Below, piece after piece: positions 53,071-62,427 of a DNA stretch of 64,000 nucleotides. Position 1 is the stretch's first letter; every line of letters starts with the position of its first letter. Source of the stretch: Corallococcus silvisoli (GTDB taxonomy: Bacteria; Myxococcota; Myxococcia; Myxococcales; Myxococcaceae); contig NZ_JAAAPJ010000009.1 in NCBI RefSeq assembly GCF_009909145.1, positions 124,001 through 188,000 of the forward strand. Direction: 5' to 3'. The notes under the pieces are model-generated. The model was not told where the DNA came from, made no database searches, and saw nothing but the letters and a program-made list of their open reading frames with translations. Made by a program: the position numbers and the translations under genes.

Positions 53071-54762
53071 ATGCTCCGCCTTCCCTTCCTCCTCGTGGTC
53101 AACCTCTTCCTGGGGCTGCGCCTGCTCCTGGGCCTGCCCTTCCGGCTGATCGCGGGGCGAAAGCGGCCCACCTGGGTCCGGTTCCGGCTCTCCGGGACCC
53201 CGCCGTACCGCCCGCGCCCGGTGCCGCGCTTCCGGTGGGGCCGCGCGCCGGAGGAGCCCGCGACGGTGACGTCGGTGGAGGCCCTGGGCCGGGCGCTGAA
53301 GCTGCTGGCCCGGGACGCGAAGCTGGAGGGCATCCTCCTGGAGGTGGAGGGGCTGGGCGTCCCGGATGCGCGGCGCGAGGCCCTGAGGGCGCTGCTGTCG
53401 GACTTCCAGGCCGCGGGCAAGCGGGTGGTGTCCTGGGCGGTGATGGTGGACACGGACGCGTACCCCGTGCTGGCCGCGGCGGACGAGGTGCTGCTCGCCC
53501 CCATGGGCCGGGTGGAGCTGGTGGGCTACGCCGCCGAGGCCACGGTGCTGGGCGAGGCCTTCGAGCGGGTGGGAATCCAGGCCCACTTCGCCCGGCGCGG
53601 CGACTACAAGACGGCGCCGGAGCTCTTCACGGACGGCAAGGTGTCCGACATCCAGCGACAGACGCTGGAGTCCTTCCTGGACGAGCGCTACGGCGCCCTC
53701 GTGGCCGCCATCGCGGCGGGCCGCGGCAAGACTCCCGAGGAGGCGCGGGCGCTCATCGACGCCGGCCCCTACAGCGCGAAGCGGGCCCTGGAGGCGGGGC
53801 TGGTGGACGGGCTGGTCCACGAGGCGGACCTGGGCACGCACCTGGGGCTGGAGGCGAAGAAGGACGAGGAGCCGCCGGTGCCCACCTTCGACGCGTACCT
53901 GGAGACGCTCGCGTTCCCGCCGGTGAAGTGGCGCAGGTTCAAGCGCAAGCCCCGGCTGGCGGTGGTGGACGTGGCGGGCATCATCATCCCGGGCGGCGGC
54001 GGCGCGGGCCGGTTCGCGGCGGCGGACTCGGTGGTGAAGGCGCTGCGCCAGGCGGGGCGCGACACACGGGCGAAGGCGGTGGTGCTGGCGGTGTCCAGCC
54101 CGGGCGGCTCGGCGCTCGCGTCCGAGCAGATCCTGGAGGCGGTCAAGCGCGTGGCGAAGCAGAAGCCCGTCATCGCGTACGTGGACCAGGTCTGCGCGAG
54201 CGGCGGCTACATGGCGGCCATTGGCGCGAAGGAGATCTGGTCCGCGCCGCACGCGGTGGTGGGCTCCATCGGCATCTTCATGGGCAAGTTCGACTACGGC
54301 GCGCTGCTGGAGAAGCTGGGCATCCACCGCACCACGCTGGCGCGGGGGGAGAACGCGGCCTTCTTCTCCTCGTCCCGGGCCTTCACGCCGCACGAGCGCG
54401 CCGCCCTGGAGCGCGAGGTGGAGGAGGGCTACCAGTCCTTCCTGGAGCTGGTGGCCCAGGCGCGCGGCCGGACCAAGGAGGAGATCCACCAGCGCGCGGA
54501 GGGCCGCGTCTACTCGGGCCTGCGCGCGAAGGAGGCCGGGCTGGTGGACCGCATCGGCGGCTTCGAGGAGGTCTGCCGCCACGCGTTGGAGGAGGCACGC
54601 GTCGCGTCGGACGACTTCGAGCTCGTCCGCTACGGCGGCGCCCGGGGCGGGCTGTCGCTGCTCAAGCTGCTGTCGGGCGCGGCGCACCCGGCGACCTACG
54701 CCTTCTGCACCGCGTCCTGGAGCCTCTGGGGCTTCGGGGCGGCGTCGCGGCGCTTCGACTAG
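53071..54762 (+). CDS. sppA: Signal peptide peptidase SppA, long (67K-like) type
   Basis: SppA is an inner-membrane serine protease that breaks down leftover signal peptides, using a Ser-Lys dyad. The 563-residue product has a hydrophobic N-terminus (FLLVVNLFLGLRLLLGLPF) and two tandem S49 domains, with catalytic lysine in RRGDYKTAPELF (about 182) and serine in VCASGGYMAAIGA (about 376). The final segment SGLRAKEAGLVDRIGGFEEV is typical. GTG and ATG alternatives are weak, so ATG at 53071 is used. It is divergent from the small membrane protein gene. Confidence 0.92.
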   Translation: MLRLPFLLVVNLFLGLRLLLGLPFRLIAGRKRPTWVRFRLSGTPPYRPRPVPRFRWGRAPEEPATVTSVEALGRALKLLARDAKLEGILLEVEGLGVPDARREALRALLSDFQAAGKRVVSWAVMVDTDAYPVLAAADEVLLAPMGRVELVGYAAEATVLGEAFERVGIQAHFARRGDYKTAPELFTDGKVSDIQRQTLESFLDERYGALVAAIAAGRGKTPEEARALIDAGPYSAKRALEAGLVDGLVHEADLGTHLGLEAKKDEEPPVPTFDAYLETLAFPPVKWRRFKRKPRLAVVDVAGIIIPGGGGAGRFAAADSVVKALRQAGRDTRAKAVVLAVSSPGGSALASEQILEAVKRVAKQKPVIAYVDQVCASGGYMAAIGAKEIWSAPHAVVGSIGIFMGKFDYGALLEKLGIHRTTLARGENAAFFSSSRAFTPHERAALEREVEEGYQSFLELVAQARGRTKEEIHQRAEGRVYSGLRAKEAGLVDRIGGFEEVCRHALEEARVASDDFELVRYGGARGGLSLLKLLSGAAHPATYAFCTASWSLWGFGAASRRFD

Positions 54763-54771
54763 CATGGCGGG

Positions 54772-55521
54772 ATGGCCCGCTCCTGCCCGGTGTGCCCCAG
54801 CCAGCCGTTGAACGTCGTCCAGGCGTCGGACGTGGAGGTGGACCTCTGTCCGCGCTGCCACGGCCTGTTCTTCGACCGCGGTGAGCTGGAGCGCTTCCCG
54901 GACCGGCCGTCGCTCCAGCCGCTGATGAACACGGCGCGTCAGGCCGCGTCGCGGTGCCGCAAGGGAGGGCACCTGGTGCCGCGTGCCCAGGTCCACTGTG
55001 CCACCTGCGACAGCGAGCCCCTGGGCTGTCCGGGCTGCGGCGCGCGGCTGGGGCTCGTGTCCGCGCGCGTGTGCAGCGTGGACCTGTGCACCCACTGCGG
55101 TGGCGCGTGGCTGGACGCGGGCAAGTTCGAGGCCCTGGAGCACGCCACCGTGACGCCGCCGAAGGGACCGGCCACCTCGGGGGGCTGGGAGGTCGCCCCC
55201 GCGACGGACGGGGGCGCGGATCCGTGGAGGAGTCCAGGCGCCACGGCCCCGCTGCCGCCGTCGGATTCCCCGTCGGGCGGGTGGGGCGTGCACTCGCCCC
55301 TTTCGTGCGTCCACTGCGGCCTCGCCGTGTCCGTGCCCCACGCGTGGGCCTGGAACGGCGACCTCTACTGCGGCGAGCACGCGCCCCAGGGCGCCGTGGC
55401 GGGCTCCAGCCTCCCCAAGAACCGCGAACCGAGCAGCCTCCCCTCCATGGAGGACGTGGCGGACGGCGTCGACCTGGCGGACCTGGTGCTCTGGGTCGTC
55501 CAGCTCCTGCGGCGCCATTGA
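54772..55521 (+). CDS. Zinc-ribbon (zf-TFIIB-like) protein
   Basis: The 249-residue product starts with a TFIIB-like zinc ribbon (MARSCPVCPSQPLNVVQASD, then DLCPRCHGLFFDRGELERF) and has a second CxxC pair-of-pairs (CATCDSEPLGCPGCGA, then VDLCTHCGGAWLDAGKFEAL). A third cysteine/histidine site (SCVHCGLAVSV, YCGEHAP) occurs late, and the C-terminus is a short helix. It sits ten bases after sppA, probably in the same transcript. Role unknown; DNA- or protein-binding is likely. Confidence 0.8.
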   Translation: MARSCPVCPSQPLNVVQASDVEVDLCPRCHGLFFDRGELERFPDRPSLQPLMNTARQAASRCRKGGHLVPRAQVHCATCDSEPLGCPGCGARLGLVSARVCSVDLCTHCGGAWLDAGKFEALEHATVTPPKGPATSGGWEVAPATDGGADPWRSPGATAPLPPSDSPSGGWGVHSPLSCVHCGLAVSVPHAWAWNGDLYCGEHAPQGAVAGSSLPKNREPSSLPSMEDVADGVDLADLVLWVVQLLRRH

Positions 55522-55603
55522 CGGCGCCCGCCGGAGGAGCGAGGGCGGGGGAGGGCACCTGGAGATTGCCCGGCCCAGGCACGGGGTCTACCCTGCCGCG
55601 CCA

Positions 55604-56209
55604 GTGATGACCCGCCTCGCTCCCCTGGGCCTCCTCCTGCTCGGCACCGCCTGCGCCACCGCTTCGCGCGACCCCACCACCGTGGCGGAGGCGTACGCGA
55701 AGGCCCTGGAGGAGAACCGGCTCCAGGACGCCTACCGCCTGACGACCGGAGGGCCGGACGGGGAGGTGGCCTTCCTGGACGAGTACTCCGACGCCCCCGC
55801 CCGGACCGAGCGGGCCGCCGCGGTCCGCTCGGGCGCGGCCATGCTGGAGGCCCGGGCCCCCTCCGTCACCCTGGCCCGCCAGGGCGAGGACTGGCGCGTG
55901 GTGGAGTCGCGCGCGGCGGACGTGCCCCGGGCGGCGCTGAAGAAGTTCCTCGACGCGGTGGACGCGCGCGACTGGAAGGGAGCGTGGGGCCTGCTCGCCT
56001 CGCCGCTGCGTGCCCGCTACACGCCCGAGCGCCTGCGCGAGGACTTCGAGCGCGAGCCCCTTTCGAAGGAGCGCCTGCGCCGCGCCCGTCTGGCCCTCAA
56101 CACCCGCGTGCGGGTGGCGGCGGGCGAGGCCCTGTTCCCCCTGGGCGAGGAGCGCGCGGTGCGGCTGCTCCTGGAAGACGGCGAATACCGCGTGGCGGCC
56201 ATCGAATGA
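55604..56209 (+). CDS. Predicted lipoprotein
   Basis: The 201-residue product has a lipoprotein signal (MMTRLAPLGLLLLGTAC, cysteine near 17). The mature part has two similar helical units beginning TVAEAYAKALEENRLQDAYR and AALKKFLDAVDARDWKGAWG, each resembling an NTF2-like or tandem-repeat fold that sits under the signal. I do not recognise a family. GTG at 55604 or ATG at 55607 could start it. A strong hairpin follows the stop. Confidence 0.7.
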   Translation: MMTRLAPLGLLLLGTACATASRDPTTVAEAYAKALEENRLQDAYRLTTGGPDGEVAFLDEYSDAPARTERAAAVRSGAAMLEARAPSVTLARQGEDWRVVESRAADVPRAALKKFLDAVDARDWKGAWGLLASPLRARYTPERLREDFEREPLSKERLRRARLALNTRVRVAAGEALFPLGEERAVRLLLEDGEYRVAAIE

Positions 56210-56222
56210 CGGCCAGAAGCCA

Positions 56223-56258
56223 GGGGCGCTCCCGCGGGTTCAACGGCGGGTGCGCCCC
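56223..56258 (+). terminator. Long GC-rich hairpin after the lipoprotein gene
   Basis: GGGGCGC-T-CCCGC (56223-56235) pairs with GCGGG-T-GCGCCCC (56246-56258) as two exact stems (7 and 5 bp) around one T-T mismatch and a 10-base loop. It starts 14 bases past the stop codon and precedes the mrp promoter. There is no T-run. Confidence 0.5.
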
Positions 56259-56281
56259 CAGGGCCCCTGCGTTAAACGACG

Positions 56282-56309
56282 TTGACAGCCCCCGGAGTGC
56301 TGGCAATCT
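56282..56309 (+). promoter_or_regulatory. Candidate sigma-70-type promoter for mrp
   Basis: A consensus -35 element TTGACA occurs at 56282-56287, followed at 16 bases by CAATCT (56304-56309), a weaker -10. It lies just after the hairpin and 55 bases before the mrp ATG. Confidence 0.48.
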
Positions 56310-56363
56310 CCGCCCCCCTTCAAGCGTGCAAGCGCCTGTTTTCAAAAGGTTTCAGGTGTCCCG

Positions 56364-57449
56364 ATGAGCGTCTCCCAGGCCGATGTGATGGCGGCCATGT
56401 CGAAGGTGATCGACCCCGAACTGCACGTCGACCTGGTGAAGGCCGGGATGGTGAAGGACGTCCGCGTCACCGGCGACACGGTGAAGCTGAAGATTGAACT
56501 GACCACGCCCGCGTGTCCCATGAAGGGGAAGATCCAGGCGGACGCGGAGGCCGCGCTCAAGGCGGTGCCGGGCCTGAAGTCCTTCGACATCGAGTGGGGC
56601 GCCCAGGTGCGCGGCGTCGCCGGAGGCTCTGGCGGCGGGGCGCTGCTGCCGGGCGTGAAGAACATCCTGCTCGTGGGCGCCGGCAAGGGTGGCGTGGGCA
56701 AGAGCACGGTGGCGGTGAACCTGGCCGCGTCGCTCGCGCAGCACGGCGCCAAGGTGGGCCTGCTGGACGCGGACTTCTACGGCCCGTCCGTGCCGCTGAT
56801 GACGGGCACCGCGGACAAGCGCCCGGTGAGCCCCAACGGCAAGACGTTGGATCCGCTGATCGCGCATGGCCTGAAGATCATGTCCATCGGCTTCCTGGTG
56901 GAGGCGGATCAGGCGCTCATCTGGCGCGGCCCCATGCTCCACGGCGCCCTGATGCAGCTGGTGCGCGACGTGAACTGGGGTGAGCTGGACTACCTCATCC
57001 TGGACCTGCCCCCGGGCACGGGCGACGTGGCCCTGACCCTGTCCCAGTCGGTGCGGGCGGCGGGCGCGGTGCTGGTGACGACGCCGCAGGACGTGGCGCT
57101 GGCGGACGTGGTGCGCGCCAAGCAGATGTTCGACAAGGTGCACATCCCGGTGCTGGGCATCGTGGAGAACATGAGCCAGTTCATCTGCCCGCACTGCTCC
57201 AAGAGCACGCCCATCTTCAACCACGGCGGCGGGCACAAGGCCGCGGAGATGTTCGGCATTCCATTCCTGGGGGAGATCCCCCTCGACCTCAAGGTGCGCG
57301 AAGCGGGAGACTCCGGCGTGCCGGTGGTGGTGGGGCACAAGGACAGCCCGGAGGCCCAGGCCTTCCAGGCGATCGCCCGCAACGTGGCCGGCCGCGTGTC
57401 CGCGCAGTCCATGAAGAGCGTGCCCCTGCCGGTGATGCAGGCCCGGTAG
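56364..57449 (+). CDS. mrp: Fe-S cluster carrier ATPase Mrp/ApbC
   Basis: Mrp/ApbC binds and delivers Fe-S clusters to apoproteins. The 361-residue product has an N-terminal MIP18-like (DUF59) domain (1-80, with IDPELHVDLVKAGMVKDVRV) and a P-loop ATPase with the deviant Walker A GAGKGGVGKST (about 109-119), DADFYGPSVPLMTG, and the conserved ENMSQFICPHCSKSTP carrying the CxxC cluster ligand pair. Length is standard. It may help mature the Fe-S clusters of the nearby radical SAM enzymes, as any Mrp could; there is no specific link. Confidence 0.93.
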   Translation: MSVSQADVMAAMSKVIDPELHVDLVKAGMVKDVRVTGDTVKLKIELTTPACPMKGKIQADAEAALKAVPGLKSFDIEWGAQVRGVAGGSGGGALLPGVKNILLVGAGKGGVGKSTVAVNLAASLAQHGAKVGLLDADFYGPSVPLMTGTADKRPVSPNGKTLDPLIAHGLKIMSIGFLVEADQALIWRGPMLHGALMQLVRDVNWGELDYLILDLPPGTGDVALTLSQSVRAAGAVLVTTPQDVALADVVRAKQMFDKVHIPVLGIVENMSQFICPHCSKSTPIFNHGGGHKAAEMFGIPFLGEIPLDLKVREAGDSGVPVVVGHKDSPEAQAFQAIARNVAGRVSAQSMKSVPLPVMQAR

Positions 57450-57474
57450 GGTCCAACTGAGAGAAGGAGACCGC

Positions 57475-57981
57475 ATGGCCCCGGCCGGCAACGACGACCT
57501 CCCGCCTGATCCGCTGTTCGACGACTCGGAGCAGCAGCACGGACGCGAGAGCCGCTCGGGCGGCTTCGTGCCGGATTTCGTGCGGCGCATGGCGGTGGCC
57601 GGGATGGGCGCGATCTTCATGGGCGAGGAGGGCATCCGTGCCCTCGCCGGCCAGCTCAAGCTCCCCAAGGAGGCGCTGGGCTTCATCCTCTCCCAGGCGG
57701 AGAAGACGAAGGACGACATCTCCCGCGTCGTCACGGAGGAGCTGCGCCGCTTCATGCAGTCGGAGAAGCTGCGCGACGAGTTCCTCAAGCTGCTCTCCGG
57801 CATGACGGTGGAGGTGAAGGCGCAGATCCGCCTGGTGCCGTCGGAGAAGGCGGAGGAAGCAGCGCCGCCGGAGCCCCCCGCGAAGGGCAAGAAGTCCGCG
57901 GAGGCGCCGCCCACCACCCGCGTGGTCATCACCGAACTGAACGCGCGCCGGCCGGCCTCCAAGCGCTCGAAGCGGGAGTAG
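57475..57981 (+). CDS. Small myxobacterial-type hypothetical protein
   Basis: The 168-residue product has a short acidic N-terminus, a central helical part (SQAEKTKDDISRVVTEELRR, EKLRDEFLKLLSGMTVEVKA) reminiscent of phasin- or polyhydroxyalkanoate-associated helices, and a lysine-rich tail ending RRPASKRSKRE. No membrane segment or known motif is certain. It follows mrp by 25 bases and precedes the next small gene by four bases, so co-transcription is likely. Confidence 0.65.
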   Translation: MAPAGNDDLPPDPLFDDSEQQHGRESRSGGFVPDFVRRMAVAGMGAIFMGEEGIRALAGQLKLPKEALGFILSQAEKTKDDISRVVTEELRRFMQSEKLRDEFLKLLSGMTVEVKAQIRLVPSEKAEEAAPPEPPAKGKKSAEAPPTTRVVITELNARRPASKRSKRE

Positions 57982-57985
57982 GGAC

Positions 57986-58435
57986 GTGGCGGAAGCGCCG
58001 GAACAGCCCGTGCCGGAGGCCCCCGCGCCCGCCCCGGAGAAGCCCCGCGCGGGCTGGCGCACGCACCCGCTGCCCAAGCGGCTGGCGCTCATCGCCATCG
58101 TCGCGGTGGGCCTGTGGCTCTGGCGGGCCACGGACGTGCCCGAGCGTCAGCTCATCCTCCAGCTCGACGGCGAGGGCTGGAGCCGCGCGCGCGCCATGGA
58201 CCTCCAGGTGGTGGATCCGGAAGAGCACATCCTCAAGCGCGAGGAGCGCTTCTTCGCGAGCGGCCCCCCACCGGAGGTGACGTTCAAGGTGGGGCTGCCC
58301 CAGGGCAGCTTCCGCATGCGGCTGTTCGTGAAGGTGGAGGGCCAGGAGCCCCGGGTGCGCCTGGAGGAGCCGCTGACGGTGGGCGAGGGTGAGGCCATCG
58401 TCCGCCAGCTGCGGCTGCCCGCCACCAGCCGTTGA
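57986..58435 (+). CDS. Small membrane-anchored hypothetical protein
   Basis: The 149-residue product has a proline/glutamate-rich N-terminal tail, one membrane segment near 32-46 (LALIAIVAVGLWLW), and a C-terminal beta-type domain (QLILQLDGEGWSRARAMDLQ, VTFKVGLPQGSFRMRLFVKV). The tail would lie in the cytoplasm and the domain in the periplasm. I do not recognise a family. GTG at 57986 is used. It is the last gene of the mrp transcription unit. Confidence 0.62.
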   Translation: MAEAPEQPVPEAPAPAPEKPRAGWRTHPLPKRLALIAIVAVGLWLWRATDVPERQLILQLDGEGWSRARAMDLQVVDPEEHILKREERFFASGPPPEVTFKVGLPQGSFRMRLFVKVEGQEPRVRLEEPLTVGEGEAIVRQLRLPATSR

Positions 58436-58482
58436 CCCTCCTGGGGGCGTGCGTTATGGCCGCCGACACAGGAGAAGTCGCC

Positions 58483-59331
58483 ATGGCAACGGAACACATC
58501 GTCGTCGTCGGGGCAGGGCAGATGGGCGCGGGCATCGCGCAGGTGGCGCTCCAGGCGGGCCTGCGCGTGTCGCTGGTGGACGTCAACAAGGACGGGCTCG
58601 CCAAGGGCGCGGACCGCATCAAGGCCGGCCTCAAGAAGCTGGTGGAGAAGGGCAAGCTGGACGCGGCGAAGCAGCAGGCCGCCGAGGCCAACCTCGCCAC
58701 CTTCACCAGCGCGCGCGACGCCAAGGACGTGGACGTCGCCATCGAGGCCGTGACGGAGAACGAGGACCTCAAGCGCCGCATCTTCCTGGAGCTGGACGAG
58801 GTCGTGCGGCCCGGCGGCATCCTGGCCACCAACACGTCCTCCATCCCCATCACCCGCATCGCCGCGGCCACGAAGCGCCCCGAGTCCGTCATCGGGATGC
58901 ACTTCATGAACCCCGTGCCGGTGATGCAGCTGGTGGAGCTCATCCGCGGCGCGGCCACCAGCGATGAGACGTACGCCACCATCCGCGCCATGGCCGAGCG
59001 CATGGGCAAGACGACGGTGGTGTCCAAGGACTACCCGGGCTTCATCGTCAACCGCATCCTCATCCCCATGCTCAACGAGGCCTGCTTCGCGCTGATGGAG
59101 GGCCTGGGCACCGCGGAGGACATCGACACCGCGATGAAGCTGGGCACCAACCAGCCCATGGGCCCGCTCCAGCTGGCGGACTTCATCGGCCTGGACACGG
59201 TGCTCTACATCGCCGAGGTCCTGCACAAGGGCCTGGGGGACTCCAAGTACCGCCCGTGCCCGCTCTTGCGCCAGTACGTGGACGCGGGCTGGTACGGCAA
59301 GAAGAGCGGCCGCGGCTTCTACAAGTACTAA
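58483..59331 (+). CDS. 3-hydroxybutyryl-CoA dehydrogenase (3-hydroxyacyl-CoA dehydrogenase)
   Basis: The enzyme oxidises 3-hydroxyacyl-CoA with NAD, or runs backwards in butyrate synthesis. The 282-residue product has the NAD-binding GAGQMGAGIAQVA near the start, the conserved LATNTSSIPIT, GMHFMNPVPVMQLVELI with the catalytic histidine, and YPGFIVNRILIPMLNEA. ATG at 58483 is chosen because AGGAG lies about eight bases upstream; an ATG at 58456 is possible. It is followed by enoyl-CoA hydratase after 18 bases. Confidence 0.93.
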   Translation: MATEHIVVVGAGQMGAGIAQVALQAGLRVSLVDVNKDGLAKGADRIKAGLKKLVEKGKLDAAKQQAAEANLATFTSARDAKDVDVAIEAVTENEDLKRRIFLELDEVVRPGGILATNTSSIPITRIAAATKRPESVIGMHFMNPVPVMQLVELIRGAATSDETYATIRAMAERMGKTTVVSKDYPGFIVNRILIPMLNEACFALMEGLGTAEDIDTAMKLGTNQPMGPLQLADFIGLDTVLYIAEVLHKGLGDSKYRPCPLLRQYVDAGWYGKKSGRGFYKY

Positions 59332-59349
59332 CCCCCGGGAGCCCCACAC

Positions 59350-60126
59350 ATGGACTACCAGAACATCCGGTTCGCCCAGGACGGCGCCATCGCCACCCTC
59401 ACGGTGGACCGCCCCAAGGCGCTCAACGCGCTCAACACCGCCACCTTCCACGAGATGGACCACGCGCTGCGTTCGCTGACGGGCGACACGCGCGCGCTGA
59501 TCATCACCGGCGGGGGCGAGAAGGCCTTCGTCGCCGGCGCGGACATCGCGGAGATGGCCACCATCTCCGCCGCCCAGGCGCGCGAGTTCTCCGCCCTGGG
59601 ACACCACGTCTTCGAGTCCCTGGAGAACCTGCCCATCCCCACCATCGCGGCCGTCAACGGCTTCGCGCTGGGCGGCGGCCTGGAGCTGGCGCTGGGCTGC
59701 GACCTCATCTACGCGTCGGAGAAGGCGAAGCTGGGCGTGCCCGAAGTCACCCTGGGCGTCATCCCGGGCTTCGGCGGCACCCAGCGCCTCACGCGCCTGC
59801 TGGGCCGCGCCCGCGCCAAGGAGCTGCTCTTCACCGCGGACCGCATCGACGCGGCGAAGGCGAAGGAGATCGGCCTGGTGCTGGAGGTCCTGCCCGCGGA
59901 TCAGCTGATGGCCCACTGCCGCGCGGTGGCGGAGAAGATCCTCAAGAACGGCCCGCTCGCGGTGGCCCAGGCCAAGCGCGTGGTGGAGTACGGCGCGGAC
60001 CAGGACCTGCGCGCCGCCAACGAGCTGGAGCGCCAGGGCTTCGCGGTCCTCTTCGGTTCGGAGGATCAGCGCGAGGGCATGGCCGCGTTCCTCGCCAAGC
60101 GTCCAGCCGCGTTCCAGGGCAAGTGA
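59350..60126 (+). CDS. Enoyl-CoA hydratase (crotonase family)
   Basis: This enzyme adds water to 2-enoyl-CoA, the step before the preceding dehydrogenase in beta-oxidation. The 258-residue product has ALIITGGGEKAFVAGADIAE (oxyanion-hole region), NGFALGGGLELALGCDL, and the catalytic glutamates in VPEVTLGVIPGFGGTQRLTR. Length is standard. The stop is two bases before the next gene's GTG, so the operon continues. Confidence 0.93.
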   Translation: MDYQNIRFAQDGAIATLTVDRPKALNALNTATFHEMDHALRSLTGDTRALIITGGGEKAFVAGADIAEMATISAAQAREFSALGHHVFESLENLPIPTIAAVNGFALGGGLELALGCDLIYASEKAKLGVPEVTLGVIPGFGGTQRLTRLLGRARAKELLFTADRIDAAKAKEIGLVLEVLPADQLMAHCRAVAEKILKNGPLAVAQAKRVVEYGADQDLRAANELERQGFAVLFGSEDQREGMAAFLAKRPAAFQGK

Positions 60127-60127
60127 C

Positions 60128-60760
60128 GTGAAGCCCGCGGTCGCGGCCGGGAGCCTGCTGTGCTTCCTGGCCGCGCCGCCCGCCTGGGCCGGCGCGGAGC
60201 CGGAGCCGGACGCGGAGGCGCCAGCCGAGCACCGCGCCCCGGCCCTGGTGTCCTGGAAGCGCACGCTGTGCATCTACACGCTGTGCTTCCTGGAGCCCCT
60301 CATCCCGGACCTCCGGCGCGAGTGGGGTGACGGCGCCCACTGGGTGCTCTCCTGGCCCGTCCACCCGTGGGCCACCCCGCCCCTGGACGTGCCCGGCCCC
60401 ACGCTCATCCTGTCGCCCTTCGTGGAGCCCCAGCTGCGCCTGGGCCCCTCCACCCTCCGCCTGCTCGCCGGGGCCCGGGTGTACGCCTTCCCGGACACGT
60501 CCCGCTTCGGCGTGCTGGCCGAGGGAGCAGGCGTCTGGGGAGGGGACGGCAAGGGCGGGGTGGCCGGGGCAGGGCTTACCTATGACCTGATTGAACGGCA
60601 CCGGGACACCCAACCCTGGACGGTGTCGGTGGTGGTGCGCAGGACCTGGACGGACGCGGGCGCCCGCACGGACGTGTCCCTCGACGTGACCGTCCCGCTG
60701 GCGATGTTCTTCGGGACCCGGGTTCCCGCACCGGAGGAGGGCGGGACGTCTTCGAAGTAG
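60128..60760 (+). CDS. Exported protein of unknown function
   Basis: The 210-residue product has a signal peptide (GTG start; AAGSLLCFLAAPPAWAGA, cut near AWA-GA). The mature part has alternating hydrophobic residues suggesting beta strands (for example TLILSPFVEPQLRLGPSTLR and VSVVVRRTWTDAGARTDVSL), compatible with a small outer-membrane beta-barrel or beta-sandwich. No motif is recognised. Its place between fatty-acid genes may reflect simple operon packing. Confidence 0.6.
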   Translation: MKPAVAAGSLLCFLAAPPAWAGAEPEPDAEAPAEHRAPALVSWKRTLCIYTLCFLEPLIPDLRREWGDGAHWVLSWPVHPWATPPLDVPGPTLILSPFVEPQLRLGPSTLRLLAGARVYAFPDTSRFGVLAEGAGVWGGDGKGGVAGAGLTYDLIERHRDTQPWTVSVVVRRTWTDAGARTDVSLDVTVPLAMFFGTRVPAPEEGGTSSK

Positions 60761-60786
60761 CCCCGGGACGGGCCGCGTACTATGGG

Positions 60787-61938
<1,152 letters not shown>

Positions 61939-61948
61939 TCACCCGGTC

Positions 61949-62407
61949 ATGAAGCGCGCGCTCCTCCCCGTGCTGTTGCTGTCCCTGGGCCTCGGCTCCC
62001 CGCTGGCCCTGGCCCAGGGCTCGTCCTCCAAGAAGAAGGCCGCGGCCCCCCCGGCCGCGACGCCCGCCCCGAAGAAGGACGACGGGCTGGACGTGAGCCG
62101 GCTGCCCTTCACCCCGGACTCCATCCGGCAGGTGATGGCCCACCACATGCCTCGCATCCAGGAGTGCTACGAGGACCACATGGTGGAGAAGGACAAGAAG
62201 GTGGAGGGCAAGCTGCTCACCACCTTCACCATCACCGCGGACGGCACCGTGCGCAGCGCCAAGGTGGACAAGCACGGCAGCACGCTGAAGGACGCGGGGC
62301 TCAACGACTGCGTGGTGGCCGTCCTGTCGTCCATGGACTTCCCCAAGCCCCCGGACGGCCGCGACCACCCCATCGAGTACCCGTTCAACCTCAAGGCCAT
62401 CGAGTAG
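61949..62407 (+). CDS. Secreted AgmX/PglI C-terminal-like protein
   Basis: The 152-residue product has a signal peptide (VLLLSLGLGSPLALAQG) and a charged linker, then a TonB-C-like domain typical of AgmX/PglI proteins: IRQVMAHHMPRIQECYEDHM, GKLLTTFTITADGTVRSAKV, and LNDCVVAVLSSMDFPKPPDG with paired cysteines. Related domains in Myxococcus proteins occur in gliding and energy-transduction proteins, but many are unstudied. It lies between two acyl-CoA dehydrogenase genes, about 10 and 20 bases from them. Confidence 0.78.
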   Translation: MKRALLPVLLLSLGLGSPLALAQGSSSKKKAAAPPAATPAPKKDDGLDVSRLPFTPDSIRQVMAHHMPRIQECYEDHMVEKDKKVEGKLLTTFTITADGTVRSAKVDKHGSTLKDAGLNDCVVAVLSSMDFPKPPDGRDHPIEYPFNLKAIE

Positions 62408-62427
62408 CGCCCAGGACGCCCGCGCCC